In this document: positions 42,336-51,500 of the stretch, in pieces
Position numbering within the stretch: the stretch's first letter is position 1
How the letters are laid out: each line of letters starts with the position of its first letter
Source: an uncultured Celeribacter sp.
GTDB lineage: Bacteria > Pseudomonadota > Alphaproteobacteria > Rhodobacterales > Rhodobacteraceae
Direction: 5' to 3'
Assembly: GCF_963676475.1 (NCBI RefSeq)
Contig: NZ_OY781106.1
Location: 744,001 to 808,000 of the forward strand
DNA length: 64,000 nucleotides
Notes under the pieces: generated by a model
Seen by the model: the letters and a program-made list of their open reading frames with translations, nothing else
Database searches by the model: none
What the model was told of the DNA's origin: nothing
Translations under genes and position numbers: made by a program

Positions 42336-42827
42336 ATGAGTGAAAAGACCCTTTCTCCCGACGATATTCGTGCGCAATGGGCCGTTGAACGCCCCGATCT
42401 GGCCACCGAACCCATGGCGCTCATCGGGCGGATGGGGCGGCTTGCCCGTGTTCTCAGCGAGGCGATGGAGGCCACCTTTGCCCGCCATGGCCTCAATTAT
42501 GCGAGCTTCGATCTCCTTGCGACCCTGCGCCGCTCGGGCGATCCCTATGCGCTCACGGCGGGCGATTTGATGGCGCAGATGATGATCACCTCGGGCACGG
42601 TGACCAACCGGATCAACCGGTTAGAGGCGCAGGGGCTGGTCGCGCGACGCAGCGACAAAAACGACGCGCGCCGGGCGATTGTGGCGCTGACCGAGGCGGG
42701 GTTCGAAGTGATCGAACGGGCGGTCGAGGATCACGTCGCGACGCAGAAACGGCTGACGGAAATGTTGAGCGCCGAGGAATTCGCGCAGCTCGATGGCTTG
42801 CTCGGGAGCTGGCTAGATAGGCTTTAG
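42336..42827 (+). CDS. MarR-family transcriptional regulator
   Basis: A 163-aa winged-helix repressor. The DNA-binding part spans about residues 55-120: YALTAGDLMAQMMITSGTVTNRINRLEAQGLV is the recognition region (read in pieces), and RRSDKNDARRAIVALTEAG forms the wing with the conserved Asp-x-Arg. N- and C-terminal helices dimerise. MarR proteins release DNA when they bind small ligands such as phenolics. The twin palindromes upstream indicate repression of itself and of the divergent DMT transporter. Confidence 0.92.
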   Translation: MSEKTLSPDDIRAQWAVERPDLATEPMALIGRMGRLARVLSEAMEATFARHGLNYASFDLLATLRRSGDPYALTAGDLMAQMMITSGTVTNRINRLEAQGLVARRSDKNDARRAIVALTEAGFEVIERAVEDHVATQKRLTEMLSAEEFAQLDGLLGSWLDRL

Positions 42828-42836
42828 GAGCAGCCT

Positions 42837-43550
42837 TTAAAACCGGGTTTTCAACACGCGGGCGACGAGGGCCGCGTGGTCCGGTTCGAGGGTCCAGCTA
42901 CAGGCCACTTCCCACGCCAGTGCGGCGGTTTTCTCAGCGGCTGTCGCTGTCTCAGGCCGGGTGCGGAGCCGGTCGAACGCCAGATTATCCCTGCGCGCTT
43001 CATCCCAGTCGATCAGGGCCGGGCCTGCCCCCGTCTGGATCAAATTGCCCGCGTTCAGATCGCCGTGAATGACACCGATCTCGCCATCGAGGGCGCCCCA
43101 AGCCTTGCGGCACAGCGCGAGCAGATCGGCGGGCAGGGCGCAAAGATCGACATCGCCGCCAGAAGTCTCTGTAAGAAGATCGCGGGATGAACAAAAGTCG
43201 GGCCGTTGTGCCAGACTTTTGGCATTGCGATGAAAGGCATCAACCCTGTCGGCGATCTGCGGCAGGTCCTCGGGCTGAAACGGACGGCCTTCGATCAGCG
43301 GCTCGCAGGTCCAGCCCTCTGGCGCCAATTGCCCGTCCAAAGCCGGGATCAGACGAGGCACAGTAAAGCCTGCGGCTTCGGCAGCGTCATGAACTTGGGT
43401 GAGCCAGCACAATTGCGCTTCCGTGCGACGGGTGGATTTGAACACCAGATCCTGCGCCAGTTCGGAGGTGCGAAAGACCGCATTGCGATGGCCGCCACCA
43501 AGCGGTTCGAGAGGGGCGGAAAGGCCCCAAAGATGAATGGGCGGCAACAT
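42837..43550 (-). CDS. aminoglycoside-phosphotransferase-fold kinase
   Basis: A 237-aa protein of the APH/choline kinase fold. VIHGDLNAGNLIQ near residue 160 is the catalytic Brenner motif (Asp and Asn), and ALIDWDEARRDN near 180 holds the metal-binding Asp. GGGHRNAVFRT at the N-terminus resembles the nucleotide loop. Resistance is not implied; the family phosphorylates many small molecules. Its start overlaps the stop of the TRAP large-subunit gene by 1 bp on the same strand, so the two are probably co-transcribed. Confidence 0.78.
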   Translation of the reverse strand: MLPPIHLWGLSAPLEPLGGGHRNAVFRTSELAQDLVFKSTRRTEAQLCWLTQVHDAAEAAGFTVPRLIPALDGQLAPEGWTCEPLIEGRPFQPEDLPQIADRVDAFHRNAKSLAQRPDFCSSRDLLTETSGGDVDLCALPADLLALCRKAWGALDGEIGVIHGDLNAGNLIQTGAGPALIDWDEARRDNLAFDRLRTRPETATAAEKTAALAWEVACSWTLEPDHAALVARVLKTRF

Positions 43551-44872
43551 CAGTAGACCAGCCGTACGAGGCCGAGGGTGAGCACCGGAAAGGCCACAAG
43601 GATTGCCACACGGATCAGGTCGGTGAGGACGAAGGGCAGCGTGCCTTTGAAGGTTTCAGAGATGGGAACGTCGGGGTCCAAGGCATTGATGATGAAAAGA
43701 TTCATGCCCACGGGCGGCGTGATCAAGCCGACCTCGACGACGATCAAGACGATGACTCCGAACCAGAGGCCGAACTCGCCGGGTGTGAGGCCGAAATCCA
43801 GCTCCGCCATGATCGGATAGAGGATCGGGATGGTGAGGAAAATCATCGACAGGCTGTCCATCACACAGCCGAAGGCGAGATACATCAACAGGACCGCGAT
43901 CAGGATCAGCCAGGGTGAGAGTGTCAACCCCTCGACCCAACCGGCGGCGGCCATGGGTAGGCCTGAGAGCGCCAGAAAATTGTTGAACATCTTCGCGCCC
44001 AGAAGGATCAGGTAGATCATGCCGGTGGAGGCTGCGGTTTCGAAAATCGCCTCTGCGACACCGCGCAAGGTGAGGTTGCCGGACAAAAGGGCCACAAGGC
44101 CGGTGCCCGCCGCGCCCACGGCGGCGCCTTCTGTGGGGGTGAAAATGCCGAGGTAAATCCCGCCCACGACAGAGCCGAAAATCGCGATCACTGGCCAGAC
44201 GTTGAACAGCGCGGTGAAGCGCTCGGCCCAGCTGGCAGGCGCGCGGGAACTGCAACAATCGGGGCGCAAGCGCACGTAGATCGAAATGCAGATCATATAG
44301 CCGAGGGCCGCCAAAATGCCCGGCACGAAGGCAGCAAGGAAGAGCTTGGCGATGTTTTCCTCGGCCAACATGGCGTAGACCACGAGGATCAGCGAGGGCG
44401 GGATGAGGATGCCCAACGTGCCACCCGCCGCGAGGGAGGCGGTGGCGAGGCGGCCCGAGTAGCCGTAGCGTTTCAACTCGGGGAGCGCGGTTTTGCCCAT
44501 GGTCGCGGCGGTGGCCAATGACGATCCGCAAATCGCACCAAAGCCCGCGCAGGCCCCCACAGCGGCCATGGCCACGCCGCCTTTGCGATGGCCAAGCCAG
44601 GTCTCGGCGGCCTTGAACAACCCCGTCGACATGCCGCCCAGCGTGGCGAAATGGCCCATCAGGAGAAACAGCGGAATGATCGAAAAGGAATAGGAGGAGA
44701 ACTCGCCATAGGTCAGATGCTTGAGCTGGCTCAGCATCATGATGGAGTTGCCGTTCAAGAGATAAGCGCCGCCAAAGCCCACCACGGCCATGGACACCCC
44801 AATCGGAATGCGCAGGAACAGCAACAGAAGAAGGACGGGGAAGGACCAGAGTCCGATCTCGATGCGGCTCAT
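43550..44872 (-). CDS. dctM: TRAP transporter large permease subunit DctM
   Basis: A 440-aa inner-membrane protein with about 12 helices, the channel-forming subunit of a tripartite ATP-independent periplasmic transporter, driven by sodium. Family features are LFLLMGHFATLGGMSTGLF, GGVAMAAVGACAGFGAICGSS, GGTLGILIPPSLILVVYA and the C-terminal VGLITPPVGMNLFII. The ATG at 44872 overlaps the dctQ stop by 4 bp. No dctP solute-binding gene is present on either side, so the substrate cannot be inferred from its receptor. Confidence 0.93.
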   Translation of the reverse strand: MSRIEIGLWSFPVLLLLLFLRIPIGVSMAVVGFGGAYLLNGNSIMMLSQLKHLTYGEFSSYSFSIIPLFLLMGHFATLGGMSTGLFKAAETWLGHRKGGVAMAAVGACAGFGAICGSSLATAATMGKTALPELKRYGYSGRLATASLAAGGTLGILIPPSLILVVYAMLAEENIAKLFLAAFVPGILAALGYMICISIYVRLRPDCCSSRAPASWAERFTALFNVWPVIAIFGSVVGGIYLGIFTPTEGAAVGAAGTGLVALLSGNLTLRGVAEAIFETAASTGMIYLILLGAKMFNNFLALSGLPMAAAGWVEGLTLSPWLILIAVLLMYLAFGCVMDSLSMIFLTIPILYPIMAELDFGLTPGEFGLWFGVIVLIVVEVGLITPPVGMNLFIINALDPDVPISETFKGTLPFVLTDLIRVAILVAFPVLTLGLVRLVY

Positions 44873-45393
44873 GACTGCGCCTCCGTTTGCGTGCCCGGTC
44901 GGAAGAGCGCACGGATCGCGCGCAGCACACAGAACAGCGCCACGAGACAGGCCACCACCATCACCGCCATGGCAGCGCGATAGCCCCAGACCAGCGGGAT
45001 TTGCAGGATAAAGGTGGTTTCGTGATAGGCGGCCTTGTCGAGCATGCCGAGCCAGAGCCGCCAACTCAGCCCCAGCGTGAGCGCGCACATCAACAGTTCG
45101 CCGATCAGATCGAGCAGCCGGTTGGGCCGCGCGCCAAAGGCCGGTTTGAACAGATCGACACGGGCGTGGGTGCGGAAAAACTGTGCGTAGGGCAGGGTCG
45201 AGAAGACCGCAAACCCGATGCCCAGCTCCACGAGTTCAATGTCACCCGGCACGGGGCCAAGCCCCAAGCCATCGAGCGCCCGGCCCGCGACGGAGACACA
45301 GGTGACTATGATCACCGCGAACAACCCGAGCCCGCCCAGAAGCGCCGCGATCTGCGCCAACTGGCCGATCCGCTTCGACACTGTGTCATACAT
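44869..45393 (-). CDS. dctQ: TRAP transporter small permease subunit DctQ
   Basis: A 174-aa protein with four membrane helices, the small subunit that docks DctM and the periplasmic receptor. FAVIIVTCVSVAGRALDGLG near the first helix and the segment around FRTHARVDLF (residues 84-93) match the DctQ family. I use ATG 45393; a TTG five codons earlier is the alternative. It is first in the unit dctQ-dctM-phosphotransferase and is divergent from the lyxose-isomerase-like gene. Confidence 0.85.
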   Translation of the reverse strand: MYDTVSKRIGQLAQIAALLGGLGLFAVIIVTCVSVAGRALDGLGLGPVPGDIELVELGIGFAVFSTLPYAQFFRTHARVDLFKPAFGARPNRLLDLIGELLMCALTLGLSWRLWLGMLDKAAYHETTFILQIPLVWGYRAAMAVMVVACLVALFCVLRAIRALFRPGTQTEAQS

Positions 45394-45493
45394 ATGTCCT
45401 GCCCTCAAAATCCTGCCTCGGGTTTAGCGGCTGCACCTTGCCGGTCAACCGCAAAACGTGGGTCTCATGCTCCTCAAATCGCTTTGAAAGATG

Positions 45494-45511
45494 TTTGACT
45501 GGCGGGTCAAA
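45494..45511. promoter_or_regulatory. inverted repeat between dctQ and the isomerase gene
   Basis: TTTGAC-TGGCGG-GTCAAA, with perfect 6-bp arms, lies in the 180-bp divergent gap, about 65 bp before the isomerase. It could bind a regulator of both units. Confidence 0.4.
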
Positions 45512-45575
45512 ATTTGTTTGTCTTGGGGGGATTTAACAGGTCTCACAGACCTCTGTGCCGCACTGGAAAGCCCAC

Positions 45576-46259
45576 ATGAAACGCTCCACCGTCAATGACA
45601 TCATCCGCGAGTCCGATGCCTTCATGCGGTCTTTCGGCTTTGTCATGCCGCCCTTTGCCTATCTCGCGCCCGAGGCGCTGCAAGAGCACGTCGAGGAGGG
45701 CGGTGCGATGATCCGAGATCATATGATGGGCTGGGATATCACCGATTACGGGCAGGGGGATTTCGAAGCCCTCGGGCTGTTTCTGTTTACGCTGCGCAAC
45801 GGCAGTGCCGCCAATGTCGCCCGCGGCATGGGGCCGCTTTACGCCGAAAAGCTTTTGATTTCAGAGGAAAATCAGATCAGCCCGATGCATCACCACCTCA
45901 AGAAGACCGAGGACATCATCAACCGCGGCGGCGCCACATTGGTGCTTGAGCTTTGGACGCGTTCCGGCGACGAGATCGACGAGACGGCGCCGGTCGAGGT
46001 TGTGACCGACGGTCAGTTAAGAGTGCTGAAACCGGGCGAACGTCTGGCGCTGGCGCCCGGCGAAAGCGTCACTTTGGAGCCCTGGCATTGGCATGCGTTC
46101 TGGGGTGAGGGAGGCAAGGTCTTGATCGGTGAAGTGTCGAATGTGAATGACGACCGCACCGACAATATCTTTCGCGATCCCATCGGGCGGTTCTCTGACA
46201 TCGAAGAAGACGAGGCGCCGCTGCATCTTTTGGTCAGCGATTACGGGCGTTGGCTCTGA
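45576..46259 (+). CDS. D-lyxose ketol-isomerase-like cupin
   Basis: A 227-aa cupin related to D-lyxose/D-mannose isomerases (YdaE type), which interconvert D-lyxose and D-xylulose. Metal ligands are visible in ISPMHHHLKKTEDI near residue 103 (His pair and Glu) and in LEPWHWHAFWGE near 170 (second cupin His). I start at 45576, with GGAAAG upstream; the frame opens 7 codons earlier at a GTG. D-xylulose made here would feed XylB, encoded 9 kb away on the same strand. The DctQM carrier divergent from it may import a related sugar or sugar acid. Confidence 0.78.
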   Translation: MKRSTVNDIIRESDAFMRSFGFVMPPFAYLAPEALQEHVEEGGAMIRDHMMGWDITDYGQGDFEALGLFLFTLRNGSAANVARGMGPLYAEKLLISEENQISPMHHHLKKTEDIINRGGATLVLELWTRSGDEIDETAPVEVVTDGQLRVLKPGERLALAPGESVTLEPWHWHAFWGEGGKVLIGEVSNVNDDRTDNIFRDPIGRFSDIEEDEAPLHLLVSDYGRWL

Positions 46260-46349
46260 GATGAGTGTCTAAGGCGATTGTCCGAGGTGATTGTATGCGT
46301 CCACACCAAGGTGTAGCGTGGCTTTGATAGACGTGCCGGGAGGGGTGAT

Positions 46350-47183
46350 ATGTCGGGCTGGGTTTCTCGGGTGATGATTTACGATGTCGAAGAGGAGGCG
46401 GCTTTTCCGGTCCTTGAAACCGACATGGAGATTGCCGCGCCCAATTGGGTGCCGGATGGGTCAGCGCTGATCGTGAATGGTGACGGCAGCCTGTTTTGGG
46501 TCGATCTCGACCAACCGGAATTGCTGGAAATCGACACCGGGCTTTGCATCAATCTGAACAACGATCACGGTCTGTCGCCCGACGGCGAGACTCTCTATTT
46601 CACCGATCATTCCTTTGGCGGGGCGGCGCGGATTTGGCGGCAGGACCTTGGCGCGGATGACGATCCCGTCGAGGTCAGTCGCAAAAAGCCCTCGTGGTTT
46701 CACGGCATCTCACCCGATGGCGGCACCATCTGTTACACGGGCGTGCGTGAGGGGCTGTTCGGCATCTACACGGCGCACGCGGACGGCAGTCATGAGACCT
46801 GTGTCATCGAAGGCGCGCATCATTACGACGGGCCGGATTTCTCCGCCGATGGCAAATGGATCTGGTTCAATTCCGACCGCACCGGGGCCTCTGAGCTGTG
46901 GCGCGTGCGCCCGGATGGGTCCGGTTTGGAGCGCATGACTGAGGACGCCATGGTCAACTGGTTCCCGCACCCGTCACCTGATGGCGATCGAGTTGTCTAT
47001 CTTGCCTATCCGGAGGGTACGGTGGGCCATCCTCCGGGGATGCATGTGGAGTTGCGGCTCTGGTCTGGGGGGGATCGTCCGACGGAAACTCTGGTGCAAC
47101 TGACCGGTGGGCAAGGCACGATCAATTCGCCATCATGGTCACCCGATGGACAGGCCTTTGCCTATGTCGAATATGCGTCTTGA
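46350..47183 (+). CDS. TolB-like beta-propeller protein
   Basis: A 277-aa protein built of PD40/TolB repeats: APNWVPDGSALIV, HGLSPDGETLYFTD, HGISPDGGTICYTG, PDFSADGKWIWFNSDRTG, HPSPDGDRVVYLA and SPSWSPDGQAFAYV, which together make a six-bladed propeller. It lacks a signal peptide, so it is cytosolic, unlike TolB itself. Its 3' end overlaps the di-heme peroxidase gene start by 20 bp, so the two are in one operon. Function unknown; such propellers often occur beside sugar-catabolic genes. Confidence 0.8.
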   Translation: MSGWVSRVMIYDVEEEAAFPVLETDMEIAAPNWVPDGSALIVNGDGSLFWVDLDQPELLEIDTGLCINLNNDHGLSPDGETLYFTDHSFGGAARIWRQDLGADDDPVEVSRKKPSWFHGISPDGGTICYTGVREGLFGIYTAHADGSHETCVIEGAHHYDGPDFSADGKWIWFNSDRTGASELWRVRPDGSGLERMTEDAMVNWFPHPSPDGDRVVYLAYPEGTVGHPPGMHVELRLWSGGDRPTETLVQLTGGQGTINSPSWSPDGQAFAYVEYAS

Positions 47184-48495
47184 TCTGATCTTTTTCACCC
47201 TCTGTTTGGCCACCCCCGCGATGGCGGCGGAGTTTGATCGCGCGCTTCTACCCGATCCGGTCACGGACGCCGATTACATGGCGGTGACCCCGGCGGAGGC
47301 CGAACTGGGCCAATTGTTGTTTTTCGATCCGATCCTTTCGGGCAATGACAATATCTCCTGTTCGACCTGCCACCACCCGCGTCTTGGCACTTCCGACGGC
47401 TTGTCTTTGGGGATGGGTGAGGGGGGTATTGGTCTTGCCCCGAACCGGGTCGCCAACCCAGATAACCTGCCCGAAGATCGCATACCGCGAAACGCGCCGG
47501 TGCTCTACAATCTTGGCGCGCGTGAATACACGGTGATGTTTCATGACGGTCGCGTTGAAATGACTGGGGGTCATTTACGTGTGCCGATCGAGGACGATTT
47601 CTTTGCCCGCGTTTCCGGCGTCTTGGCGACGCAGGCCGCTTTTCCGGTGCTCTCGCCCGATGAAATGGGCGGGCAGGTGAGTGAAAATCCGCTGTCGAAA
47701 GCCATCCGCCAGGGCCGGTTTTCGGGCGAGGGCGGCGCTTGGGATATGATCGCGGAAAAGGTTGCCGCCATTCCCGACTATCAATCCCGGTTCGAGCAGG
47801 TCTATCCGGAAATTGCCTTTGGTCGCAGGGTCCATTTTGCCGATATTTCCAATGCCATCGCCGCCTTCATGGCCTTTGAATACCGCTCTGACGACAGTGC
47901 CTTCGACCGCTATCTGCGGGGCGATGATGCGGCTCTGTCAGAGGTGGCGCAAAAGGGCATGGCGCTGTTCTACGGCGAGGCCGGATGTGCCACGTGCCAT
48001 AGCGGTAAGTTCCAGACAGATCACGATTTTCACGCCATGGGGCAGCCACAGCTTGGCCCCGGCAAGACGCTGGATTTCGAGCGCGGCAACCGCGACGAAG
48101 GCCGCTATCGGGTGACCGGAAAGTCCGAAGATCTCTACGCGTTCCGCACGCCCGCGCTGCGCAATATCACCCTGAGCGCGCCCTATGGGCATGCTGGCGC
48201 CTATAGCGATCTGCGGTCTTTTGTCGTGGCCCATCTCGCGCCTGCCGACAGCCTCGCCCATTACGAGACCTTTCATGCCACGCTGCCGAATGTGCCGGGT
48301 TTGGAAGACGATTGGAACGTGATGAACAGCGCCGAAGACCGCGCGGCGATCATGGCCGCCATTGAGGTCGAAGACCGCATTCTGCCCAGCGAGGATATCG
48401 ACGCGCTCATGGCGTTTTTGGCGGCGCTCGAAGACGATCCGCGCCGGTTGGGTATTCCCGACACCGTGCCGTCAGGCCTCACTTTCGGGAAATAA
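47164..48495 (+). CDS. di-heme cytochrome c peroxidase / MauG-family protein
   Basis: A 443-aa exported protein. The signal peptide ends near AMAA-EFD. Two heme c attachment sites are visible: CSTCHH near residue 63 and CATCHS near 280. LGQLLFFDPILSGN and the RTPALRNITLSAPYGHAGAY stretch near 325 are typical of the CCP/MauG family. These proteins either reduce peroxide or oxidise partner proteins. The start could also be Met4 at 47173. It overlaps the propeller gene and is convergent with the CRTAC1 gene, 2 bp away. Confidence 0.85.
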   Translation: MSNMRLDLIFFTLCLATPAMAAEFDRALLPDPVTDADYMAVTPAEAELGQLLFFDPILSGNDNISCSTCHHPRLGTSDGLSLGMGEGGIGLAPNRVANPDNLPEDRIPRNAPVLYNLGAREYTVMFHDGRVEMTGGHLRVPIEDDFFARVSGVLATQAAFPVLSPDEMGGQVSENPLSKAIRQGRFSGEGGAWDMIAEKVAAIPDYQSRFEQVYPEIAFGRRVHFADISNAIAAFMAFEYRSDDSAFDRYLRGDDAALSEVAQKGMALFYGEAGCATCHSGKFQTDHDFHAMGQPQLGPGKTLDFERGNRDEGRYRVTGKSEDLYAFRTPALRNITLSAPYGHAGAYSDLRSFVVAHLAPADSLAHYETFHATLPNVPGLEDDWNVMNSAEDRAAIMAAIEVEDRILPSEDIDALMAFLAALEDDPRRLGIPDTVPSGLTFGK

Positions 48496-48497
48496 CC

Positions 48498-50012
48498 TCA
48501 ACGCGCCAGCTCGACCCAGCGATCAAACTGCGTGATCTCGACCCAGCCGGTTTCCTCGCCATCGGGCCATGTCACCTTGACCTGCGCCACCTCGGCATCC
48601 GCCAGACCGAAATGCAAAGGCACCGCCTTGCCCGAAGCATGTCCGCCGCCCACAGTGACATCCTGACGCTGCAGCCCGCGATTGGTCAAAATCTCCACCG
48701 TGGCGCCCACGGCCGCCGGGTTCAGCCCCGGCTGGCGCAGGCTGACGGCCAGAGAGTGCCCGGCATTAGGCGTCACGTTCTGATACAACTCCATCGCACT
48801 TTGTCGGTTGACCACCACCAAATCGAGCAAACCGTCACCGTTCAAATCGACCAGATGGCCCCCGCGCGATTTCTCCATCGAGGCGACACCCGCCGCTATC
48901 GAAACCTCGCGAAATGTGCCGTCGGGCTTTTGTTGCAACAGGTTATTGGGATCATGCGCGGCATTCGAGGGCATCTGTTCGACATTGCCCTTGGCGATGA
49001 ACAGGTCGGCGCGGGCGTCATTGTCGACATCTCCCCAATCCGCCGACCAGCCGGTCGAGGGCCGCCCGTCATCGCCCAGATGGGGCCGATGCGCATAGGT
49101 TCCGATCTCATAGGGCGCCGCTTTGTAATGGCCATCCTCTTGGCCGAATTGCAAAAGCTGATCGCCCATGGAGGTCAGCATCACATCCGGGATGGTGTCG
49201 CCGTCGATGTCACGCTCGGCGATGCCCATCCCCCAAAGCGAGACCTTTTCCCAACCGTCCTGATCGTCCAGAAACCGGTTCTCTTGCAGGTCGTACAACT
49301 GCTCATAGCCGCCTTTGACGTAGTAATGCCGATCATTCGATAGCCGCAGGCTCTGTGTGCCCCGCGCGCCTTTCGAGATCAGCGCCGAGAGTGTGCAAAA
49401 CCCCGGTTCCAGCACGGTCTTCTCATAGCCACCCACCACAGGGCGATGCAACTCATTGACATCACAGGCCTCAAAGGGTCCGTCCGGGTTGTCGCGGTCG
49501 ACATAATTGCCGAAAAACAGCGTCGGACGCGCGGCACCGTCTTCCCAACCGGCGGTAAACGCGGTGGTCCAACGGTCGCCGCCGTCAAAGCCCCAATCCT
49601 CATTGGCGCGCTCAAAGGCGCACTCTCCAAGACCGCGCAGCAAAAGGTTTTCACCCACGCGAAGGACCGCCAGATCGGTCACACCATTGCTGTCGATGTC
49701 CACAGGATAGGCGCCGGTGACGCCAGTCAATTCCATGATCTCGCCCGGCTCAAAAGACAGCGCGTCGCCTTGCAAAGACCGGTTCAGCATCAGGCTCGCG
49801 GGGGCCTCGCCTCCAGCCGCGAAAATCTCCGGCATACCATCGCCGTTACAGTCGAAAACCGCCATACCACCGCCGACAAAATGTTCCCAGCCGCCGCCAT
49901 AGACATGCGCGGGCAGGGCGTCGGAGCGGTTTTGAAACTGCGGGATCGACTGCGCATGGAGCGGCAGGGGGATCATCAGGCCAAGGGCCAAAACCAGTCG
50001 TCTATCGGTCAT
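48498..50012 (-). CDS. CRTAC1/ASPIC-UnbV family FG-GAP repeat protein
   Basis: A 504-aa exported protein with a signal peptide ending near LHAQ. It has calcium-binding FG-GAP-like blades: VFDCNGDGMPEIF, VDIDSNGVTDLAV, ERDIDGDTIPDVML, GDVDNDARADLFI and VDLNGDGLLDLVV. The C-terminal ASPIC/UnbV domain follows (GATVEILTN, VTWPDGEETGWVE). CRTAC1 proteins often occur with di-heme peroxidases, as here on the opposite strand. The start overlaps the stop of the ROK regulator by 4 bp, so it is co-transcribed with that gene, a curious pairing. Confidence 0.83.
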   Translation of the reverse strand: MTDRRLVLALGLMIPLPLHAQSIPQFQNRSDALPAHVYGGGWEHFVGGGMAVFDCNGDGMPEIFAAGGEAPASLMLNRSLQGDALSFEPGEIMELTGVTGAYPVDIDSNGVTDLAVLRVGENLLLRGLGECAFERANEDWGFDGGDRWTTAFTAGWEDGAARPTLFFGNYVDRDNPDGPFEACDVNELHRPVVGGYEKTVLEPGFCTLSALISKGARGTQSLRLSNDRHYYVKGGYEQLYDLQENRFLDDQDGWEKVSLWGMGIAERDIDGDTIPDVMLTSMGDQLLQFGQEDGHYKAAPYEIGTYAHRPHLGDDGRPSTGWSADWGDVDNDARADLFIAKGNVEQMPSNAAHDPNNLLQQKPDGTFREVSIAAGVASMEKSRGGHLVDLNGDGLLDLVVVNRQSAMELYQNVTPNAGHSLAVSLRQPGLNPAAVGATVEILTNRGLQRQDVTVGGGHASGKAVPLHFGLADAEVAQVKVTWPDGEETGWVEITQFDRWVELAR

Positions 50013-51247
50013 TCCACTCGCATTTCCGTCGCAAAATCAAGCGCCAAGGCCCCTGCACCGCGCGCCCAGACCAGATCGCCCCAGGCATGGATTTCCACCG
50101 GCGTCGGCGGGCGTCCGGGGCGATGGGTCAAGGCATGGGTCTCACTGAGCACATCCTCGGCATAGAGATAATCGTAGCGCAAGCGGTCGCCGGAGAGAAG
50201 GATCAATGCGGGGTCATAGAGCGTTACGACATTCGCGAGCCCCGCCGCCAGATAGCGCCCGGCGCGGGCAAATATGGTTCGGGCCAACGCGTTGCCTTCC
50301 TTGGCCTGCGCGTAGAGCGTTTCCAACATCACATCGGCGCAGGTGCTTTGATGGCCGAGATTGAGCGCGGTATGGGCTTCGCGGACCAAAGCATAGTCGG
50401 CCACATAGGCCTCAAGACAGCCGCGCTGCCCACAGCGACAGAGCGCGCCGTCGAGTTGCACCTTGGTGTGACCCAATTCCATGCCGTGGCCCATGCCGCC
50501 GCGGTGAAGCTGATTGCGGATCACCAGACCCATGCCAAGCCCGTGCTCAATCGAGACCACGGCAAAGTTGTCGAGCGCGCGGCCCTCGCCAAACCAAAGC
50601 TCGGCCAGCGCCAGCAGGTTGGCGTCATTGTCGATCCGCACAGGCCGGTGTAGCCGGTTCTGCAACAGATCGCGCAGAGGCACGTCGGTCTCTTCCATAA
50701 AGGGACACCAGAGCACGCGCCCGGTGATGAAATCGACCATGCCGGGCAGGCCGAGCGCGATGGTCTGCGGTTCGATGCCCGGTCCTGCGTCGTCCAAAGC
50801 GGCCTGAATGATGGCTTCGGCCTCTGACAAAACCTCTTCAGTGCTGCGCGCGGTGGGCGGTGCGGGCAGGGTGGCCGAGCCCAAAAGATTGCCCGCCATG
50901 TCCAGCACGACAGCGGAGTTCGACCGATCCGAGATTTTGATGCCCACGACCGTTGCCGCCGTGGCCTGAACCCGAAGACCCACGGGCGGACGCCCGCGTT
51001 GACTGTCGCCCTCGCGCGGCAATTCGCTTTCCTGAATAAGGCCCGCTTCGATCAGCTCCGTGGTGATTTGGGTCACCGTGGCGGGCGAGAGTGCCAGCTG
51101 TCGGGCCAGTTCGACACGCGGGATGATGCCACTGGCGCGCACCGCCTCAAACACCTGTCGCCGGTTGGATTTCGCAAAACTGTCCTTCTCAGGCAGCAGC
51201 GGGCCGCAGCCGTCCAGATCTTCTGTTCTGAGGTCCGTGTCGGGCAT
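50009..51247 (-). CDS. ROK-family repressor, probable xylose regulator
   Basis: A 412-aa protein with an N-terminal winged helix (ELARQLALSPATVTQITTELI, residues about 45-66) and a ROK sugar-kinase-like domain. ALGLPGMVD and IDNDANLLALAE belong to that domain, and the ROK zinc motif is CRCGQRGCLEAY near residue 270. The divergent xylFHGBA operon 250 bp away makes it the likely D-xylose-responsive repressor, equivalent to XylR of the ROK type. The two transcripts share the intergenic region that holds an inverted repeat. Confidence 0.88.
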   Translation of the reverse strand: MPDTDLRTEDLDGCGPLLPEKDSFAKSNRRQVFEAVRASGIIPRVELARQLALSPATVTQITTELIEAGLIQESELPREGDSQRGRPPVGLRVQATAATVVGIKISDRSNSAVVLDMAGNLLGSATLPAPPTARSTEEVLSEAEAIIQAALDDAGPGIEPQTIALGLPGMVDFITGRVLWCPFMEETDVPLRDLLQNRLHRPVRIDNDANLLALAELWFGEGRALDNFAVVSIEHGLGMGLVIRNQLHRGGMGHGMELGHTKVQLDGALCRCGQRGCLEAYVADYALVREAHTALNLGHQSTCADVMLETLYAQAKEGNALARTIFARAGRYLAAGLANVVTLYDPALILLSGDRLRYDYLYAEDVLSETHALTHRPGRPPTPVEIHAWGDLVWARGAGALALDFATEMRVE

Positions 51248-51276
51248 GGCACTTGCCTTTTTGTATAGTTCGCCTC

Positions 51277-51313
51277 CCTAATTAAATGCCGCCCTGCAGC
51301 ATAAAATATTAGG
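51277..51313. promoter_or_regulatory. candidate operator of the xylose regulator
   Basis: CCTAAT (51277-51282) and ATTAGG (51308-51313) form an inverted repeat, with inner ATGC and GCAT adding partial symmetry. It lies 30 bp upstream of the regulator start in the shared promoter region. Confidence 0.35.
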
Positions 51314-51385
51314 AAATTGATCGGGTTGAACGCCGTATTGCGATTCACTTTCACCCATATTTTGTGCAAAAGCGAGATTATTTTT

Positions 51386-51413
51386 TTGACAGCCGAAATA
51401 AATATGGCATGAT
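51386..51413 (+). promoter_or_regulatory. sigma-70 promoter of xylF
   Basis: TTGACA (51386-51391), a 16-bp spacer and CATGAT (51408-51413) lie about 90 bp before xylF. The -35 is perfect and the -10 is weak, as expected for a regulated promoter. Confidence 0.5.
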
Positions 51414-51500
51414 TTGGACAGCCGACGATGAGTCGGACCCGCCCTGCGCAGCTCTTGAGGAGGAGAGGCGGCATCGGCGTGGAGATTTGGGAGGATATTC

